Numbered from the stretch's first letter, positions 15,233-24,131 are shown. The stretch: DNA of 33,098 nt from Candidatus Saccharimonadota bacterium (GCA_905371595.1 CAJPLU010000006.1:1-33098); one strand, 5' to 3'. Translations and numbers: made by a program. The notes: generated from the sequence alone by a model not told the origin.

Positions 15233-17491
15233 TTAGAAATCGCCGCCAGCGCTAATCTCGTCCACACTAGATATCAATACCTCGCGCGGCCGCGAACCAT
15301 CTGCCGGACCGATAATTCCTTGCTCTTCCATTTCTTCCATAATCCGCGCCGCTCGCGAGTAGCCGATTCGTAGCTTCCGCTGCAATAACGATGTCGAGGC
15401 TTTGCGCATCTGCACTACCACTTGCACTGCATCTTTGAACATATCGTCGCCACTATTACCACCGAAATCCATCACTACACCGCCCTTACCATTCAATTGC
15501 ACTGGCTGGCTAACGATTTCATCATTGTACTGCGGCGGCGCCTGCATCCGCAGCTGATCAGTAATTTTGTTCACCTCGCTGTCCATCACCCAAGCTCCCT
15601 GAATACGCTTCGGCTTCGGCATACTAGCAGTTTTGATCAGCATGTCTCCCTGGCCCAGCAATTTCTCGGCGCCGGCCTGGTCAAGAATTGTCTGGCTGTC
15701 AGTCTGGCTGGCTACTGTAAAGGCAATCCGCGCTGGTACGTTTGCCTTGATGAGACCGGTAATCACATCAACGCTCGGACGCTGCGTCGCCAGCACCAGA
15801 TGAATACCAACCGCCCGCGCCTTCTGCGCCAAGCGAACAATCAGACCCTCGACATCGCGCTTAGCTACCATCATCAGATCGGCCATCTCATCAATCACAA
15901 TCACGATATACGGCATGGTACCCTCATCGACTTGCTGTACATTGCCTTTTTCATCAGAAACACCGATTTTCTTGCCTTTTGCTTTAGCCCGTTCATTGTA
16001 AGTCTTGATATCGCGTACTCGCTCTTCGGCTAGCAAGCTATAACGGCGCTCCATCTCGTTGACCGCCCACTTCAACGCGCTCATTGTCTTTTCTGGCTCG
16101 ACGATCACTGGCGTCAACAGGTGCGGAATATCCTGATATGGCGCCATCTCGACCTGCTTCGGATCGACAAGGATTAATTTCATATCGCTCGGCGCGTTGC
16201 GGTAAAGCAAACTACTTAGCAGCGTATTAATCATTACCGATTTACCTGATCCAGTTTGGCCAGCCACTAGCAAGTGCGGCATTTTGTTAAGTTCGCCGAC
16301 AAACGGCAGTCCTGAAATGTCTTTACCAATCGCAAAACTCAGCGGCTCTTTGCGGCGGCGCCATTCAGCGCTCTCGAGGATTGAACGGATACGTACGTCG
16401 GCCGCTTTCCTGTTTGGCACTTCGATACCGACAGCTTTTTTACCTGGAATCGGTGCCTCCATGCGCAAGCTCGACGCCGCCAAATTCAGCGCAATATTGG
16501 TTTCTAGCGCTGTAATTTTGCTCAACTTAATACCCGCTGGCGGACGCAGCGTATACTGAGTCACTTTCGGGCCGATATTGGCGCCTTCCATATCGACATT
16601 AATGTTAAATTCACGCAAAGTATCCTGAATAATGCGCGCGTTCTGCTTGATATCGCCCGCATCAGCTGGCGCTTCCTTCTTCTCTAGCAAATCAAGGCTC
16701 GGAAATTGCCAGTTCGGGTCGCTAACCGCCAGCATCGCCATTTTATCATCGCGATCGGCTTCGGCTTTTTTAGCCTGCGGTTTATTCTTAAGCTTGGTAT
16801 TTTGCTTACTATCATCTTGCGACACCGTCGGCACGCCTTCATTAAGCTTGAAATCATCCATCTTGCCGTGATCATCCTCGGCAGCTTTGCGCATAACCTG
16901 GACATTAGCTTCGTTCTCTGCCTTTTCGTTGCTGGCTACTGCTGTCTTGAACATTCCTGCGATATCACTAAACCGCATTTGCAACACAAACAATAGCGTA
17001 ATCGCAATCAGCAAAATATAAATAAAGACACCAACTGGTACATTAACCAGCGACAAGACAACCGAGTTCAATCCATCACCAACAACACCGCCAGTCGACG
17101 GCGCACCCTTTTCGCGAAACAGCCCGAATAAGCCGCTGAACCAAATAACTATCAAAATTGAGGCAAATTTCATGACTGCTGGCAATCGGTTGTTTTCGGC
17201 GCCAAATATTCTAACAGCTACATATAAACCGACAACTGGCACTATATAAACAGCCCAGCCAATCGTTCGCTTAGACACCTCTAGCATTTGATTAAGCAAT
17301 GGACCGCCCGCGCCGAACCACGATACCACCAGCAATGCCGATAGCGCCATCAATAGCACCGCCGCAACTTGCGGCCAAAACCCAGAGGGTACTTCATGCT
17401 GCGGTGCTGGTGCTTTCGCTGCTTTGCTAGCGCGTGCTGTACGAGTTGTTTTAGTCGATTTTCGAGTTCGCGTCGTCTTTTTCTTTGCCAT
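15233..17491 (-). CDS. ftsK: DNA translocase FtsK/SpoIIIE
   Basis: Hexameric dsDNA pump at the division septum that clears chromosomes and activates XerCD recombination. 752 residues: a basic Ala/Lys/Thr-rich N-terminus (1-35), four membrane helices (about 41-59, 79-95, 107-125, 151-170), a charged linker (about 175-270), the alpha domain, and the RecA-like motor with Walker A GQTGSGKS at 411-418 and Walker B VIDEMADLM near 555. The C-terminal winged-helix gamma domain (LLQRKLRIGYSRAARIMEEM), which reads KOPS-like polarity sequences, is intact. The compact linker places it with SpoIIIE-type proteins rather than the 1300-residue E. coli form. Own promoter upstream; a weak AGGT lies 8-9 nt from the ATG. 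Confidence 0.96.
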   Translation of the reverse strand: MAKKKTTRTRKSTKTTRTARASKAAKAPAPQHEVPSGFWPQVAAVLLMALSALLVVSWFGAGGPLLNQMLEVSKRTIGWAVYIVPVVGLYVAVRIFGAENNRLPAVMKFASILIVIWFSGLFGLFREKGAPSTGGVVGDGLNSVVLSLVNVPVGVFIYILLIAITLLFVLQMRFSDIAGMFKTAVASNEKAENEANVQVMRKAAEDDHGKMDDFKLNEGVPTVSQDDSKQNTKLKNKPQAKKAEADRDDKMAMLAVSDPNWQFPSLDLLEKKEAPADAGDIKQNARIIQDTLREFNINVDMEGANIGPKVTQYTLRPPAGIKLSKITALETNIALNLAASSLRMEAPIPGKKAVGIEVPNRKAADVRIRSILESAEWRRRKEPLSFAIGKDISGLPFVGELNKMPHLLVAGQTGSGKSVMINTLLSSLLYRNAPSDMKLILVDPKQVEMAPYQDIPHLLTPVIVEPEKTMSALKWAVNEMERRYSLLAEERVRDIKTYNERAKAKGKKIGVSDEKGNVQQVDEGTMPYIVIVIDEMADLMMVAKRDVEGLIVRLAQKARAVGIHLVLATQRPSVDVITGLIKANVPARIAFTVASQTDSQTILDQAGAEKLLGQGDMLIKTASMPKPKRIQGAWVMDSEVNKITDQLRMQAPPQYNDEIVSQPVQLNGKGGVVMDFGGNSGDDMFKDAVQVVVQMRKASTSLLQRKLRIGYSRAARIMEEMEEQGIIGPADGSRPREVLISSVDEISAGGDF

Positions 17492-17538
17492 AACCGTTAC
17501 CTATTGTACTCTGTTTATATCTAAAAGGGTATACTGCT

Positions 17539-17567
17539 ATTGTAGCATAAATTACTACAAAAAGCAA
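17539..17567 (-). promoter_or_regulatory. Promoter of ftsK
   Basis: TTGCTT (17567-17562), 17 nt, TACAAT (17544-17539) with TGC before the -10. The predicted start near 17532 gives a leader of about 41 nt. A second TACAAT at 17508-17503 has no TGn and is less likely. The same TTGCTT-N17 arrangement precedes the genes at 26528 and 31457. Confidence 0.7.
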
Positions 17568-17579
17568 TAGCGCTATCTG

Positions 17580-19697
17580 TTAGTACGAGCGACTGTCTGA
17601 GCGGTCGCGCGGCACTACTGTCTCGGTATCAGGGGTCTGTTTGCGCGGGAAACGCTTGCCTGACGGCTGCGGCATCAACGGCTGGCCAGCAGATCTAGCT
17701 TGCGGGGCGCGGCCGTGCGCTTTCGCTGCGCCGCCAACTTCATTAACTACTGGAATGACAATCGGCGTTCGTCGCGTCTGATCATACAAAATATGCGTTA
17801 CTTCGTCTTTGATTTCTTTTTTGACCACCTCTATGTCATACTTACCAGAGAAACTACGCGCCGCTTTCTGCTTGAGATATTGGCGGATCATTCCCATTAG
17901 CTCTTCATTATCGCGCATATAAATAAACCCGCGGCTGATAATGTCTGGACTAGTCAAGAGCCGCCCCGTACCGCGCTGAACCGTCAATATGACTATAAAT
18001 ATACCTTCTTGACTCATGTGGATACGGTCTTTGAGCACCACTTCGCTGACTACCGCGCCGGCATCATCATACATCGTACCGCCAGAGTGAACAATGCGGC
18101 CAATTTTATGCGCGCCATCGCTAGTAAACTCAATGATATCGCCTGGATCACAAACAAATATATTTTGCCGCGGAATACCGCATTCTTTCTCGGCCAAGCG
18201 TGCATTGTGTACTAACATATGAAACTCGCCATGATTAGGTAGATAATATTTCGGTTTGACCGCATTAATCACCCGCACGTGGTCATCGTAATAGCCGTGA
18301 CCCGATAGGTGCAGCGGCCCGATACCAGTTAGGTGTGTTTTGCCATTTTGAATAATCTCGCCGCCCTCGCGCATCAGGCCATCAACTGTCCGCACTACGT
18401 ATTTCTCGTTGCCAGGGATTGGGTTCGAGCTCAGCACTACCACATCTGAACCTTTAATTTTAACGTATTTGTGGGCGCCAGTTGCCATCCGATTGAGTAC
18501 CGCATTGAACTCGCCTTGGCTACCAGTACAGACGATTGTTATCTTGTTATCAGGCAGTTTAATCAAATCTTCCATCTTAACGACGGTATCTTTCGGCACT
18601 TTAATCACGCCCGAACGCAACGCCACCTCTAGGTTCTGAATCATACTAAAGCCAGCGAACGCCACTTTGCGGTCGTGCTTTTTCGCTTCCTCGAGAAGTA
18701 GCTGAATTCGATGCAATTGGCTAGAAAAGCTACTGACAATAATCCGGCTCTTCGACCATTTATCCATCACCTCGCCCATACTGTGCTGAATGTCGAATTC
18801 GCCGTGCGTATGCGTACCGTCGCTTTCACAGTTAGTCGACTCGTTCATAAACAGCAAGAAGCCTTCTTTTTCGGCGATTTCGCTAATCCGATTGAAATCG
18901 AATTTCTTGCCATCGACCGGATTTTCTTCAATACGCCAGTCGCCGCTCGAGAGGATATTGCCAACTGGCGTCCGCACCACTACGGCAGCTGCATCTGGAA
19001 TCGAGTGATTAACGCGTACCAGCTCAACACTAAATGAATCACAAAGTTGTACAGTATCATGATTTTCTGGATTTAATTCGTGGTATTCTGGCGTGAAAGC
19101 GCCGTCTGTCTCTTCCATCGTCCGCTGCAGCATGCCAAGCGTGAACTTCGTGCCATAAACTGGTGCTGGCAATTTCGGGATGATATGCCGGAATGCACCA
19201 ATGTGGTCGAGATGACCGTGCGTAAAGACGTGCGCTCGAATCCGATGCTTATTTTCTTCCAGCCACTGAGTATCAGGAATTATATAATTTATACCCGGAT
19301 AATCGCTGCCTGGAAACAAAAAACCCATATCAATGACGATGATATCGTTGTCATATTCAATCGCCGTCATGTTCTTGCCGATACCCATCTCGCCGACACC
19401 GCCAATCGGAATCACCTTCAGCGTTGGCCGTGGCGCCCGCGGACGTTTCGGCTGGTCTTTTAGACTGAATTGCTTGCCGCCATAGCCGTTGTATACCGAT
19501 TTGTTGACCGGCACATTAATCAAATGTTGGCTAGCCTGCGCATTCACGCCTTCCGACATCCGCCGCTGCGCCCGAAAGACTTCGCCTTTGCGCGTGGTTG
19601 TCGCGTTCAGTACAGTATTGGTTGATTTTTGTTTAACCTGCAAAGGGCGTTTACTCGTATCGTCGCCTTTGGGTGTTGCCAGTCGCCGCTGACCCAT
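17580..19697 (-). CDS. rnj: Ribonuclease J (metallo-beta-lactamase/beta-CASP)
   Basis: Dual 5'-3' exo- and endoribonuclease for mRNA turnover and rRNA maturation. 705 residues, longer than the usual ~555. A basic, low-complexity N-terminal extension fills about 1-90, then the metallo-beta-lactamase domain starts (TLKVIPIGGVGEMGIGKNM), with the zinc motif THGHLDHIGA at 159-168 (HxHxDH). The beta-CASP domain follows, with conserved GSQGEFNAVLNRMA and LSGHGYYDD, then the C-terminal domain and a short basic tail. GGAG lies 9 nt before the ATG. Together with PNPase in the same window it indicates a Gram-positive-type RNA decay set. The start at 19697 is kept because of the SD, though homologues often begin near residue 90. 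Confidence 0.95.
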   Translation of the reverse strand: MGQRRLATPKGDDTSKRPLQVKQKSTNTVLNATTTRKGEVFRAQRRMSEGVNAQASQHLINVPVNKSVYNGYGGKQFSLKDQPKRPRAPRPTLKVIPIGGVGEMGIGKNMTAIEYDNDIIVIDMGFLFPGSDYPGINYIIPDTQWLEENKHRIRAHVFTHGHLDHIGAFRHIIPKLPAPVYGTKFTLGMLQRTMEETDGAFTPEYHELNPENHDTVQLCDSFSVELVRVNHSIPDAAAVVVRTPVGNILSSGDWRIEENPVDGKKFDFNRISEIAEKEGFLLFMNESTNCESDGTHTHGEFDIQHSMGEVMDKWSKSRIIVSSFSSQLHRIQLLLEEAKKHDRKVAFAGFSMIQNLEVALRSGVIKVPKDTVVKMEDLIKLPDNKITIVCTGSQGEFNAVLNRMATGAHKYVKIKGSDVVVLSSNPIPGNEKYVVRTVDGLMREGGEIIQNGKTHLTGIGPLHLSGHGYYDDHVRVINAVKPKYYLPNHGEFHMLVHNARLAEKECGIPRQNIFVCDPGDIIEFTSDGAHKIGRIVHSGGTMYDDAGAVVSEVVLKDRIHMSQEGIFIVILTVQRGTGRLLTSPDIISRGFIYMRDNEELMGMIRQYLKQKAARSFSGKYDIEVVKKEIKDEVTHILYDQTRRTPIVIPVVNEVGGAAKAHGRAPQARSAGQPLMPQPSGKRFPRKQTPDTETVVPRDRSDSRSY

Positions 19698-19787
19698 ATT
19701 GTTATACTCCTTTTTTTATTACAATAATCTAAAAACCAGGTAGAGAGGTGCTTTTACTCGCTAGAAATCCCTCTCGTTAGTAGCTTT

Positions 19788-19816
19788 ATTCTAGCAAACT
19801 GCCCGTATTTTGTCAA
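19788..19816 (-). promoter_or_regulatory. Consensus-like promoter of the RNase J gene
   Basis: TTGACA (19816-19811), 17 nt, TAGAAT (19793-19788), preceded by TGC. The predicted start near 19781 gives an 84-nt leader containing a GAGAGG/CCTCTC hairpin (19775-19770 with 19748-19743). RNase J leaders are autoregulated in some bacteria; here that is only a possibility. Confidence 0.8.
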
Positions 19817-19836
19817 AAATGACCCTACGCCAACTA

Positions 19837-19873
19837 AAATGCCAGCGCCGTTTTCCCAAAGACGCTGGCATTT
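19837..19873 (-). terminator. Intrinsic terminator after the YhgE/Pip gene
   Basis: Perfect 11-bp stem AAATGCCAGCG (19837-19847) with CGCTGGCATTT (19863-19873), 15-nt loop, ending in a short T tract on the minus strand. It lies 20 nt after the stop at 19894 and just upstream of the RNase J promoter. Confidence 0.85.
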
Positions 19874-19893
19874 CTTAAAAATCTCAAAGAGAA

Positions 19894-22005
19894 TTAATCG
19901 TCGCCATCCACCGAAGTATGAGCAAACTTACGCTTGCCGCGGTAGATAAAGAAACCGATCGTTAAAAGGTTAGCCACCAACAAGAATCCCGCTAGCACCC
20001 ACATGCTATTGTCATAGAACGAACCGCCCAAGCCTCCCGAGATAGCTTGGCGCAACGCCCGAATAGAATAAGTCATCGGCACCAGTGGATTAACTGCCTG
20101 GAAGAAGCTGCTGGCTGTTTGAATCGGGAACGTTCCCTCGCTCGACCCCAGCTGCAATACTAATAGCACCATCGCCAAGAAGCGTCCTGGATTGTCCAGC
20201 ACAATTACCAGGAGCGACACGATCGACATATAGACAAACGACGTCAAATAAATCGCCCCGATGAAATTCACCGGATGATCTGGCACCAGGCCCAGGCAGT
20301 AAACCATGATCAGCATCAAGATTGTTGCCTGAACGAAAGCCGCTGCGCCAGTAACCGAAGCTTTGGCCAGCCACCAGCGAAAGGCGTTTTCCTGCTCGGC
20401 AAAAGTTTTGCGGATTGGATAAATAATATTCAGAGCAATCGCCCCGACAAACAAGCTCAGCGACAACACGTACGGCGCCAGCGCGTAGCCGTAATTCGGC
20501 ACGTCGCCCTGCTTGGTCGTTTCCGACTTCACCGGACTGGCTATTTGTTGCTGAGTGGCCGCGCCAGTTGGTTGTATTTTGAGTTGCCGGGAAGCATCCG
20601 CCAATTTCACAGCCAAAGTATCCGCGCCGCCCGCCAATTGCGAAGCGCCATTCGTTAGTATACTGGAGCGGCTATCTAACAGCCGCGCGCCGTTCGCTAG
20701 CTGTTGGCTGCCAGTTTGCACCTGCGCCAGACCGTTCGCCAGCGATGTCGAGCCAGCCAGCAATTGATTGTTCGCCGTCCGCAGATTGTTATAACCATTA
20801 AGAGCAGTGATTGCCTTTGGCGCCAACTGATTAACGCCGTTGTTCAGCGTAGAGACGCCAGTTTGCAATTGTGCTTGCTGCGTTGACAGACTTTTAGTAA
20901 GTATCTGCAAATCTTTAAGCAGCGCAGCTGCTTGAACGCTAATCGTTTGCGTTTTATTAAGCGCCTGGGAAAGCTGGCTAATTTGCGGCAAAGTTATAGT
21001 TGTCGAACCGCCAGAATTTGCCGCATTAGCTCCCAGTGACTGCAGCGTCCCGCCTGCTGCCGTCAAATCCGCTGCTGCCGTTTGCATAGTTTGCGCCAGA
21101 TCTTGTGCTTCACTCTGCACTTTGCTCTGCTGATTAACAAGCGTCGGCGATGGATTATACACGCTAGTATTTAATTGATTAAGGCCTGCTTGCAGCTGTT
21201 TCATGCCGCTTGTTAACTGCACAACTTGCGATTCGCTTGGCAAACCGTTCGACAATTGGCCCAAGCCTGCCTGTAACTGGCGCGATCCATCGTTCAACCG
21301 CGCTAAACCACCAGTTAAGACCTGCTGATTAGCCGCTAATTTCTTAACGCCGCCAGTGTAAGTTTGCGCGCCCGCTTGCAACTGCGACAACCCGCCATGC
21401 AAAGTAGCTGCGCCGCCCGCCGCTGTTTCCAGACCATCGCCGAGCTTACCGATATTCTCCAACACACCTTTAGCGTACGCCTGAGTGATTTGCTCGGCCA
21501 CCGACGTTTTGACTTTTTCAGCCGCTTGATTACTGACCAGCGAACCGATATAATTTTTGGCTGGCGTGGTCGTATAGCGAATCACCGCCTGCTGCGGTTG
21601 AGCAGCAGTAATCGACGCCGCTTTTGCCGAAAAATCCGTCGGAACAGTCACCACCGCATAGAAATGTCCGCTATTGACCCCGTCATCAGCCTGCTGTTTA
21701 TTTACAAATTCCCAGCCCAAATCATGATTACCCTTGAGTTTTTGCTCAACCAATTGCCCGATATTGACCGTTTGACCATTCAGTTGCGCGCCTTTGTCCT
21801 CATTGACAAATGCCACCGGCAAGTTTTTCACCTGCCCATATGGATCCCAAATTGAACCCAAGAAAAAACCACTGTACATAATCGGAATAAAGGAAATAAC
21901 CGCCATCGACAGCAGTAATATTTTGTTTTTGCAGAGATGCTGCCACTCAGCTCGCACCATATTAACGCGGCGTCTATTTGACAGCCGCTTTAATTTTTCA
22001 ACCAT
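19894..22005 (-). CDS. YhgE/Pip-family membrane protein (ABC-2-type permease fold)
   Basis: 703 residues. One N-terminal membrane helix (about 31-53) is followed by the conserved Pip opening region (DPYGQVKNLPVAFVNEDKGA). A large extracytoplasmic domain comes next, with repeated QLQAG/LANG-type heptads (about 195-455) that should form long coiled coils. Five or six C-terminal membrane helices (about 510-690) of the ABC-2 permease type complete it. YhgE is the phage-infection protein of Lactococcus and Bacillus; relatives include the ESX/T7SS EsaA and membrane proteins exporting lipids or peptides. The ATG overlaps the regulator gene by 8 nt with AAGGAGG 6 nt upstream, so the pair is co-expressed and controlled by the Rrf2-type protein. 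Confidence 0.88.
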   Translation of the reverse strand: MVEKLKRLSNRRRVNMVRAEWQHLCKNKILLLSMAVISFIPIMYSGFFLGSIWDPYGQVKNLPVAFVNEDKGAQLNGQTVNIGQLVEQKLKGNHDLGWEFVNKQQADDGVNSGHFYAVVTVPTDFSAKAASITAAQPQQAVIRYTTTPAKNYIGSLVSNQAAEKVKTSVAEQITQAYAKGVLENIGKLGDGLETAAGGAATLHGGLSQLQAGAQTYTGGVKKLAANQQVLTGGLARLNDGSRQLQAGLGQLSNGLPSESQVVQLTSGMKQLQAGLNQLNTSVYNPSPTLVNQQSKVQSEAQDLAQTMQTAAADLTAAGGTLQSLGANAANSGGSTTITLPQISQLSQALNKTQTISVQAAALLKDLQILTKSLSTQQAQLQTGVSTLNNGVNQLAPKAITALNGYNNLRTANNQLLAGSTSLANGLAQVQTGSQQLANGARLLDSRSSILTNGASQLAGGADTLAVKLADASRQLKIQPTGAATQQQIASPVKSETTKQGDVPNYGYALAPYVLSLSLFVGAIALNIIYPIRKTFAEQENAFRWWLAKASVTGAAAFVQATILMLIMVYCLGLVPDHPVNFIGAIYLTSFVYMSIVSLLVIVLDNPGRFLAMVLLVLQLGSSEGTFPIQTASSFFQAVNPLVPMTYSIRALRQAISGGLGGSFYDNSMWVLAGFLLVANLLTIGFFIYRGKRKFAHTSVDGDD

Positions 22006-22432
22006 GCATTACCTCCTTGACAACGTCTGCTAACGTTACCGTTTTTAGATACTCGCTCCACTTCTCTTGCGCCTCGGAAAAGACTTTTTCAATCATATTC
22101 ATGCCAATTTCCACCTGGCGAGGCCGCGACGCAAACACTCTTTCGACAATTCCTTGAGGCTGAAAAAACGGCGCTTCGCCCTCGATCGCCAGCACCACAT
22201 CGTGCAGCGTCACTTGGCCCATTTCCCGCGCCAAAATGAAACCGCCGCCAGCACCCTGCGTCGAGGTAATCAACCGTGCTACCACCAGCTTGCGGCTAAT
22301 TTTCTTCAGGTACGTCGGCGATACTGCCATCTTTTCTGCCAAAGCGTCATTGGTTATCGGCGCTTTTCGCTGTGGATCAGCTAAAATCGCCATGATACAG
22401 CATGCTTGTTCAACAGCTCCCGATAGTTTCAT
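21998..22432 (-). CDS. Rrf2-family transcriptional regulator
   Basis: 144 residues with the Rrf2 winged helix: start MKLSGAVEQACCIMAILA, helix-turn-helix IT..ALAEKMAVSPTYLKKISRKLV (about 26-50), and the wing TSTQGAGGGFILAR (about 57-70). The dimerisation helix follows. The only cysteines are C11 and C12 in the first helix; the three-cysteine Fe-S cluster loop of IscR or NsrR is absent, so it probably senses something other than an Fe-S state, as CymR and SaiR types do. A perfect 27-bp palindrome overlaps its promoter region, so it probably represses itself and the downstream pip gene. AAGGA lies 4 nt before the ATG. Confidence 0.92.
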   Translation of the reverse strand: MKLSGAVEQACCIMAILADPQRKAPITNDALAEKMAVSPTYLKKISRKLVVARLITSTQGAGGGFILAREMGQVTLHDVVLAIEGEAPFFQPQGIVERVFASRPRQVEIGMNMIEKVFSEAQEKWSEYLKTVTLADVVKEVMHG

Positions 22433-22453
22433 AAAATCCTTTCATGAATTAGA

Positions 22454-22480
22454 TATAGTGGATATCGATTATCCACTATA
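22454..22480 (-). promoter_or_regulatory. Palindromic operator of the Rrf2-type regulator
   Basis: Perfect 11-bp inverted repeat TATAGTGGATA (22454-22464), spacer TCGAT, TATCCACTATA (22470-22480). It is centred 35 nt upstream of the regulator ATG. TATA-containing ends of the repeat could serve as or mask the -10 element, so binding would block transcription of the regulator-pip operon. The length suits a dimeric winged-helix protein. Confidence 0.8.
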
Positions 22481-22575
22481 CTACACTAGGCTAGCTTTTG
22501 CAAGAGTTTAATAAACGAATTGGGAATAAACCCCGGCTTTTGAGCAGCTATCTATAGGTTGCCAGCGTGTCAATC

Positions 22576-23160
22576 TTACGATTCAGGATTATTCTGCTGC
22601 ACAAACGCCGACGCCCGCATAAAATCGTCAATCAGCGTCTGGCGCATGCCGCCATTATATAGCGCCGCCGCCGGATGATACAGCGGAATTACCACAAACT
22701 CCAGCTCGTGCAGGCGCACCCGCCGCGGCCGTCCGTGGTCCTGGCTGATCCGCAGCCCAGGAATAAAACAGCCGCCGCTGTGCCTCCCCAATGTTAACAC
22801 CGCTTTTGGCTGGATAATTTCCAATTGCCGCATCAAATACGGCCAAGACTGGCGCTTCTCCTCTGGCAGCGGGTCGCGGTTATTTGGTGGCCGATACTTA
22901 ACGATATTAGTAATATAAACGTCCGGACGCTGCAAACCAGCTGCCGCCAGCATCTCGTCGAGGAATTTCCCCGCTGCGCCGACGAATGGTTTACCTTGTA
23001 AATCTTCGTTCTTACCTGGTGCTTCGCCGATAAATACGATATCAGCATCAGCATTGCCATCGCCCATCACCAGCTGCGTTGCTTGAGCCGCCAATTCCGA
23101 ACAAATCCCAGCTTCGATAATTTCCGCCGCTAATGCGTCTAATTCAGCTTGCTTATCCAT
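22576..23160 (-). CDS. Uracil-DNA glycosylase, family 4 type, lacking the Fe-S ligands
   Basis: Removes uracil from DNA as the first step of base excision repair. 194 residues. Motif A FIGEAPGKNED is at 43-53, then GKPFVGAAGKFLDEML, the VYITNIVKYRPPNNRDP block at 81-97, and motif B YHPAA at 161-165 with His162. This is clearly the family 4/5 superfamily layout. Family 4 enzymes carry a [4Fe-4S] cluster held by four cysteines (CxxC near the N-terminus, C in NVVKCRPPNNR, and one about 16 residues later). Here the matching residues appear to be Gly18, Ser21, Tyr89 and Ser105; C20 is not at a ligand position. An extended -10 promoter ends 6 nt before the ATG, giving a leaderless message. Confidence 0.9.
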   Translation of the reverse strand: MDKQAELDALAAEIIEAGICSELAAQATQLVMGDGNADADIVFIGEAPGKNEDLQGKPFVGAAGKFLDEMLAAAGLQRPDVYITNIVKYRPPNNRDPLPEEKRQSWPYLMRQLEIIQPKAVLTLGRHSGGCFIPGLRISQDHGRPRRVRLHELEFVVIPLYHPAAALYNGGMRQTLIDDFMRASAFVQQNNPES

Positions 23161-23166
23161 AATTAC

Positions 23167-23175
23167 ATTTTACCA
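23167..23175 (-). promoter_or_regulatory. Extended -10 promoter of the uracil-DNA glycosylase gene, leaderless
   Basis: TGG-TAAAAT on the minus strand, 6 nt before the ATG at 23160. The region just upstream is the terminator hairpin of the preceding gene, so no -35 is available and no SD is present. Confidence 0.55.
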
Positions 23176-23179
23176 AAAC

Positions 23180-23207
23180 AGTACCCTCTGCTGATACAGA
23201 GGGTACT
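23180..23207 (-). terminator. Intrinsic terminator after the proline-rich membrane protein gene
   Basis: Perfect 11-bp stem AGTACCCTCTG (23180-23190) with CAGAGGGTACT (23197-23207), 6-nt loop, followed on the minus strand by TGTTTTGG. It begins 17 nt after the stop at 23224 and abuts the next promoter. Confidence 0.8.
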
Positions 23208-23223
23208 ACCGGCGCGGCGAATA

Positions 23224-24108
23224 TTAACGCAGCGCAGTTAATTTTTGATTGACAACGCTTGAAAAGTCGTTGTAGTACCGATCCATTCCGCTATCGGTAA
23301 CCTTGCGGCTAGCGTTAGTAATTAACGTATAGCCAGTAGTCGACGGTTCTATTGGACGGCGCGGCCGAGCGCTGAAATTACCGCTGGTATAAGCTCTAGC
23401 GTATTCGACATAGTATTTCTTCAGCGAAGTGTAGTAATCGCTCCACTCCTTGCCAAAGCTAGCCACGTTGCTATTGTCCGATTTGCTCAGTTTCTGCATC
23501 AGAGATGTGCAATCGCCGTATTTTTGGTCAACTTCTTTGTCGACTTCATCTGGTTTCTTGCTTATATGGCCAAGATAAAATACGTTATCGCATTTTTTTC
23601 TGACTTCGCTATAAACCTCCACGTACTGCGACAAGCCTTCCATTTCGGGTTTAGCGACGTCGTAAGCTTTCTTGTATTTGTCGTAAGCTTCTTTGACATC
23701 TTTATCGTGCATAATCTTAGATTTCGACAATTTGTCGTTTAACTCGTCGCGGCTCTTGATAGCGCTATTAACTGTTTCTTTGTAGGCTTCTGGATTGCGC
23801 ACAGACGAATACTGCAAACTGTTCAATTTCGAGCTTTCATCGTTCATCCACGAAATAGCTTGGCGATAATCCTCTTTGCTCGGCCCCATATTAAGCAGCA
23901 AGACAACCACTATTACGATAATTAGCAGCAAAAAGCCAACGGAACCGCCAATTATTCCCCATAAAGCCCCTTTGCTGAGACCTTTGTTAACTGGCATTTG
24001 CGGCGGCATCACTGGCTGCTGTTGCATAGGCGGCGCAGACATTGGAGCTGGCTGCGGCGCAGGCGGCACTGGCTGCGGCGATTCAGGTGGTTGCGGTTGA
24101 TTGTTCAT
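23224..24108 (-). CDS. Proline-rich single-pass membrane protein of unknown function
   Basis: 294 residues. The N-terminal ~40 residues are Pro/Gln/Met-rich (PPAPQPAPMSAPPMQQQP) and cytoplasmic. One strong membrane helix follows at about 47-73, then a Lys/Asp/Ser-rich, largely helical domain outside (about 75-294) with two cysteines far apart (in KKCDNVF and YGDCTSL) that could form a disulfide. The layout of short Pro-rich tail, helix and helical ectodomain is common among secretion-associated orphan proteins of Patescibacteria, but I recognise no family. The Pro-rich start would need EF-P. GAGG lies about 10 nt before the ATG. Own promoter and own terminator, so it is a single-gene unit between pnp and udg. 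Confidence 0.75.
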   Translation of the reverse strand: MNNQPQPPESPQPVPPAPQPAPMSAPPMQQQPVMPPQMPVNKGLSKGALWGIIGGSVGFLLLIIVIVVVLLLNMGPSKEDYRQAISWMNDESSKLNSLQYSSVRNPEAYKETVNSAIKSRDELNDKLSKSKIMHDKDVKEAYDKYKKAYDVAKPEMEGLSQYVEVYSEVRKKCDNVFYLGHISKKPDEVDKEVDQKYGDCTSLMQKLSKSDNSNVASFGKEWSDYYTSLKKYYVEYARAYTSGNFSARPRRPIEPSTTGYTLITNASRKVTDSGMDRYYNDFSSVVNQKLTALR

Positions 24109-24131
24109 AGACTTCCCCTCTTTTATAAGTG

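Noticed and set aside
15422..16033. 203-codon open frame on the plus strand
   Set aside because: Lies wholly inside ftsK on the opposite strand; His/Arg-rich with no family pattern, a shadow of the motor domain coding.
17548..17580. ATAGCGCTAT palindrome after the RNase J stop as a terminator
   Set aside because: Self-complementary without a loop, and the following T-rich bases belong to the ftsK -35 region.
21364..21855. 163-codon open frame on the plus strand
   Set aside because: Antisense to the YhgE/Pip coiled-coil region, without initiation signals.
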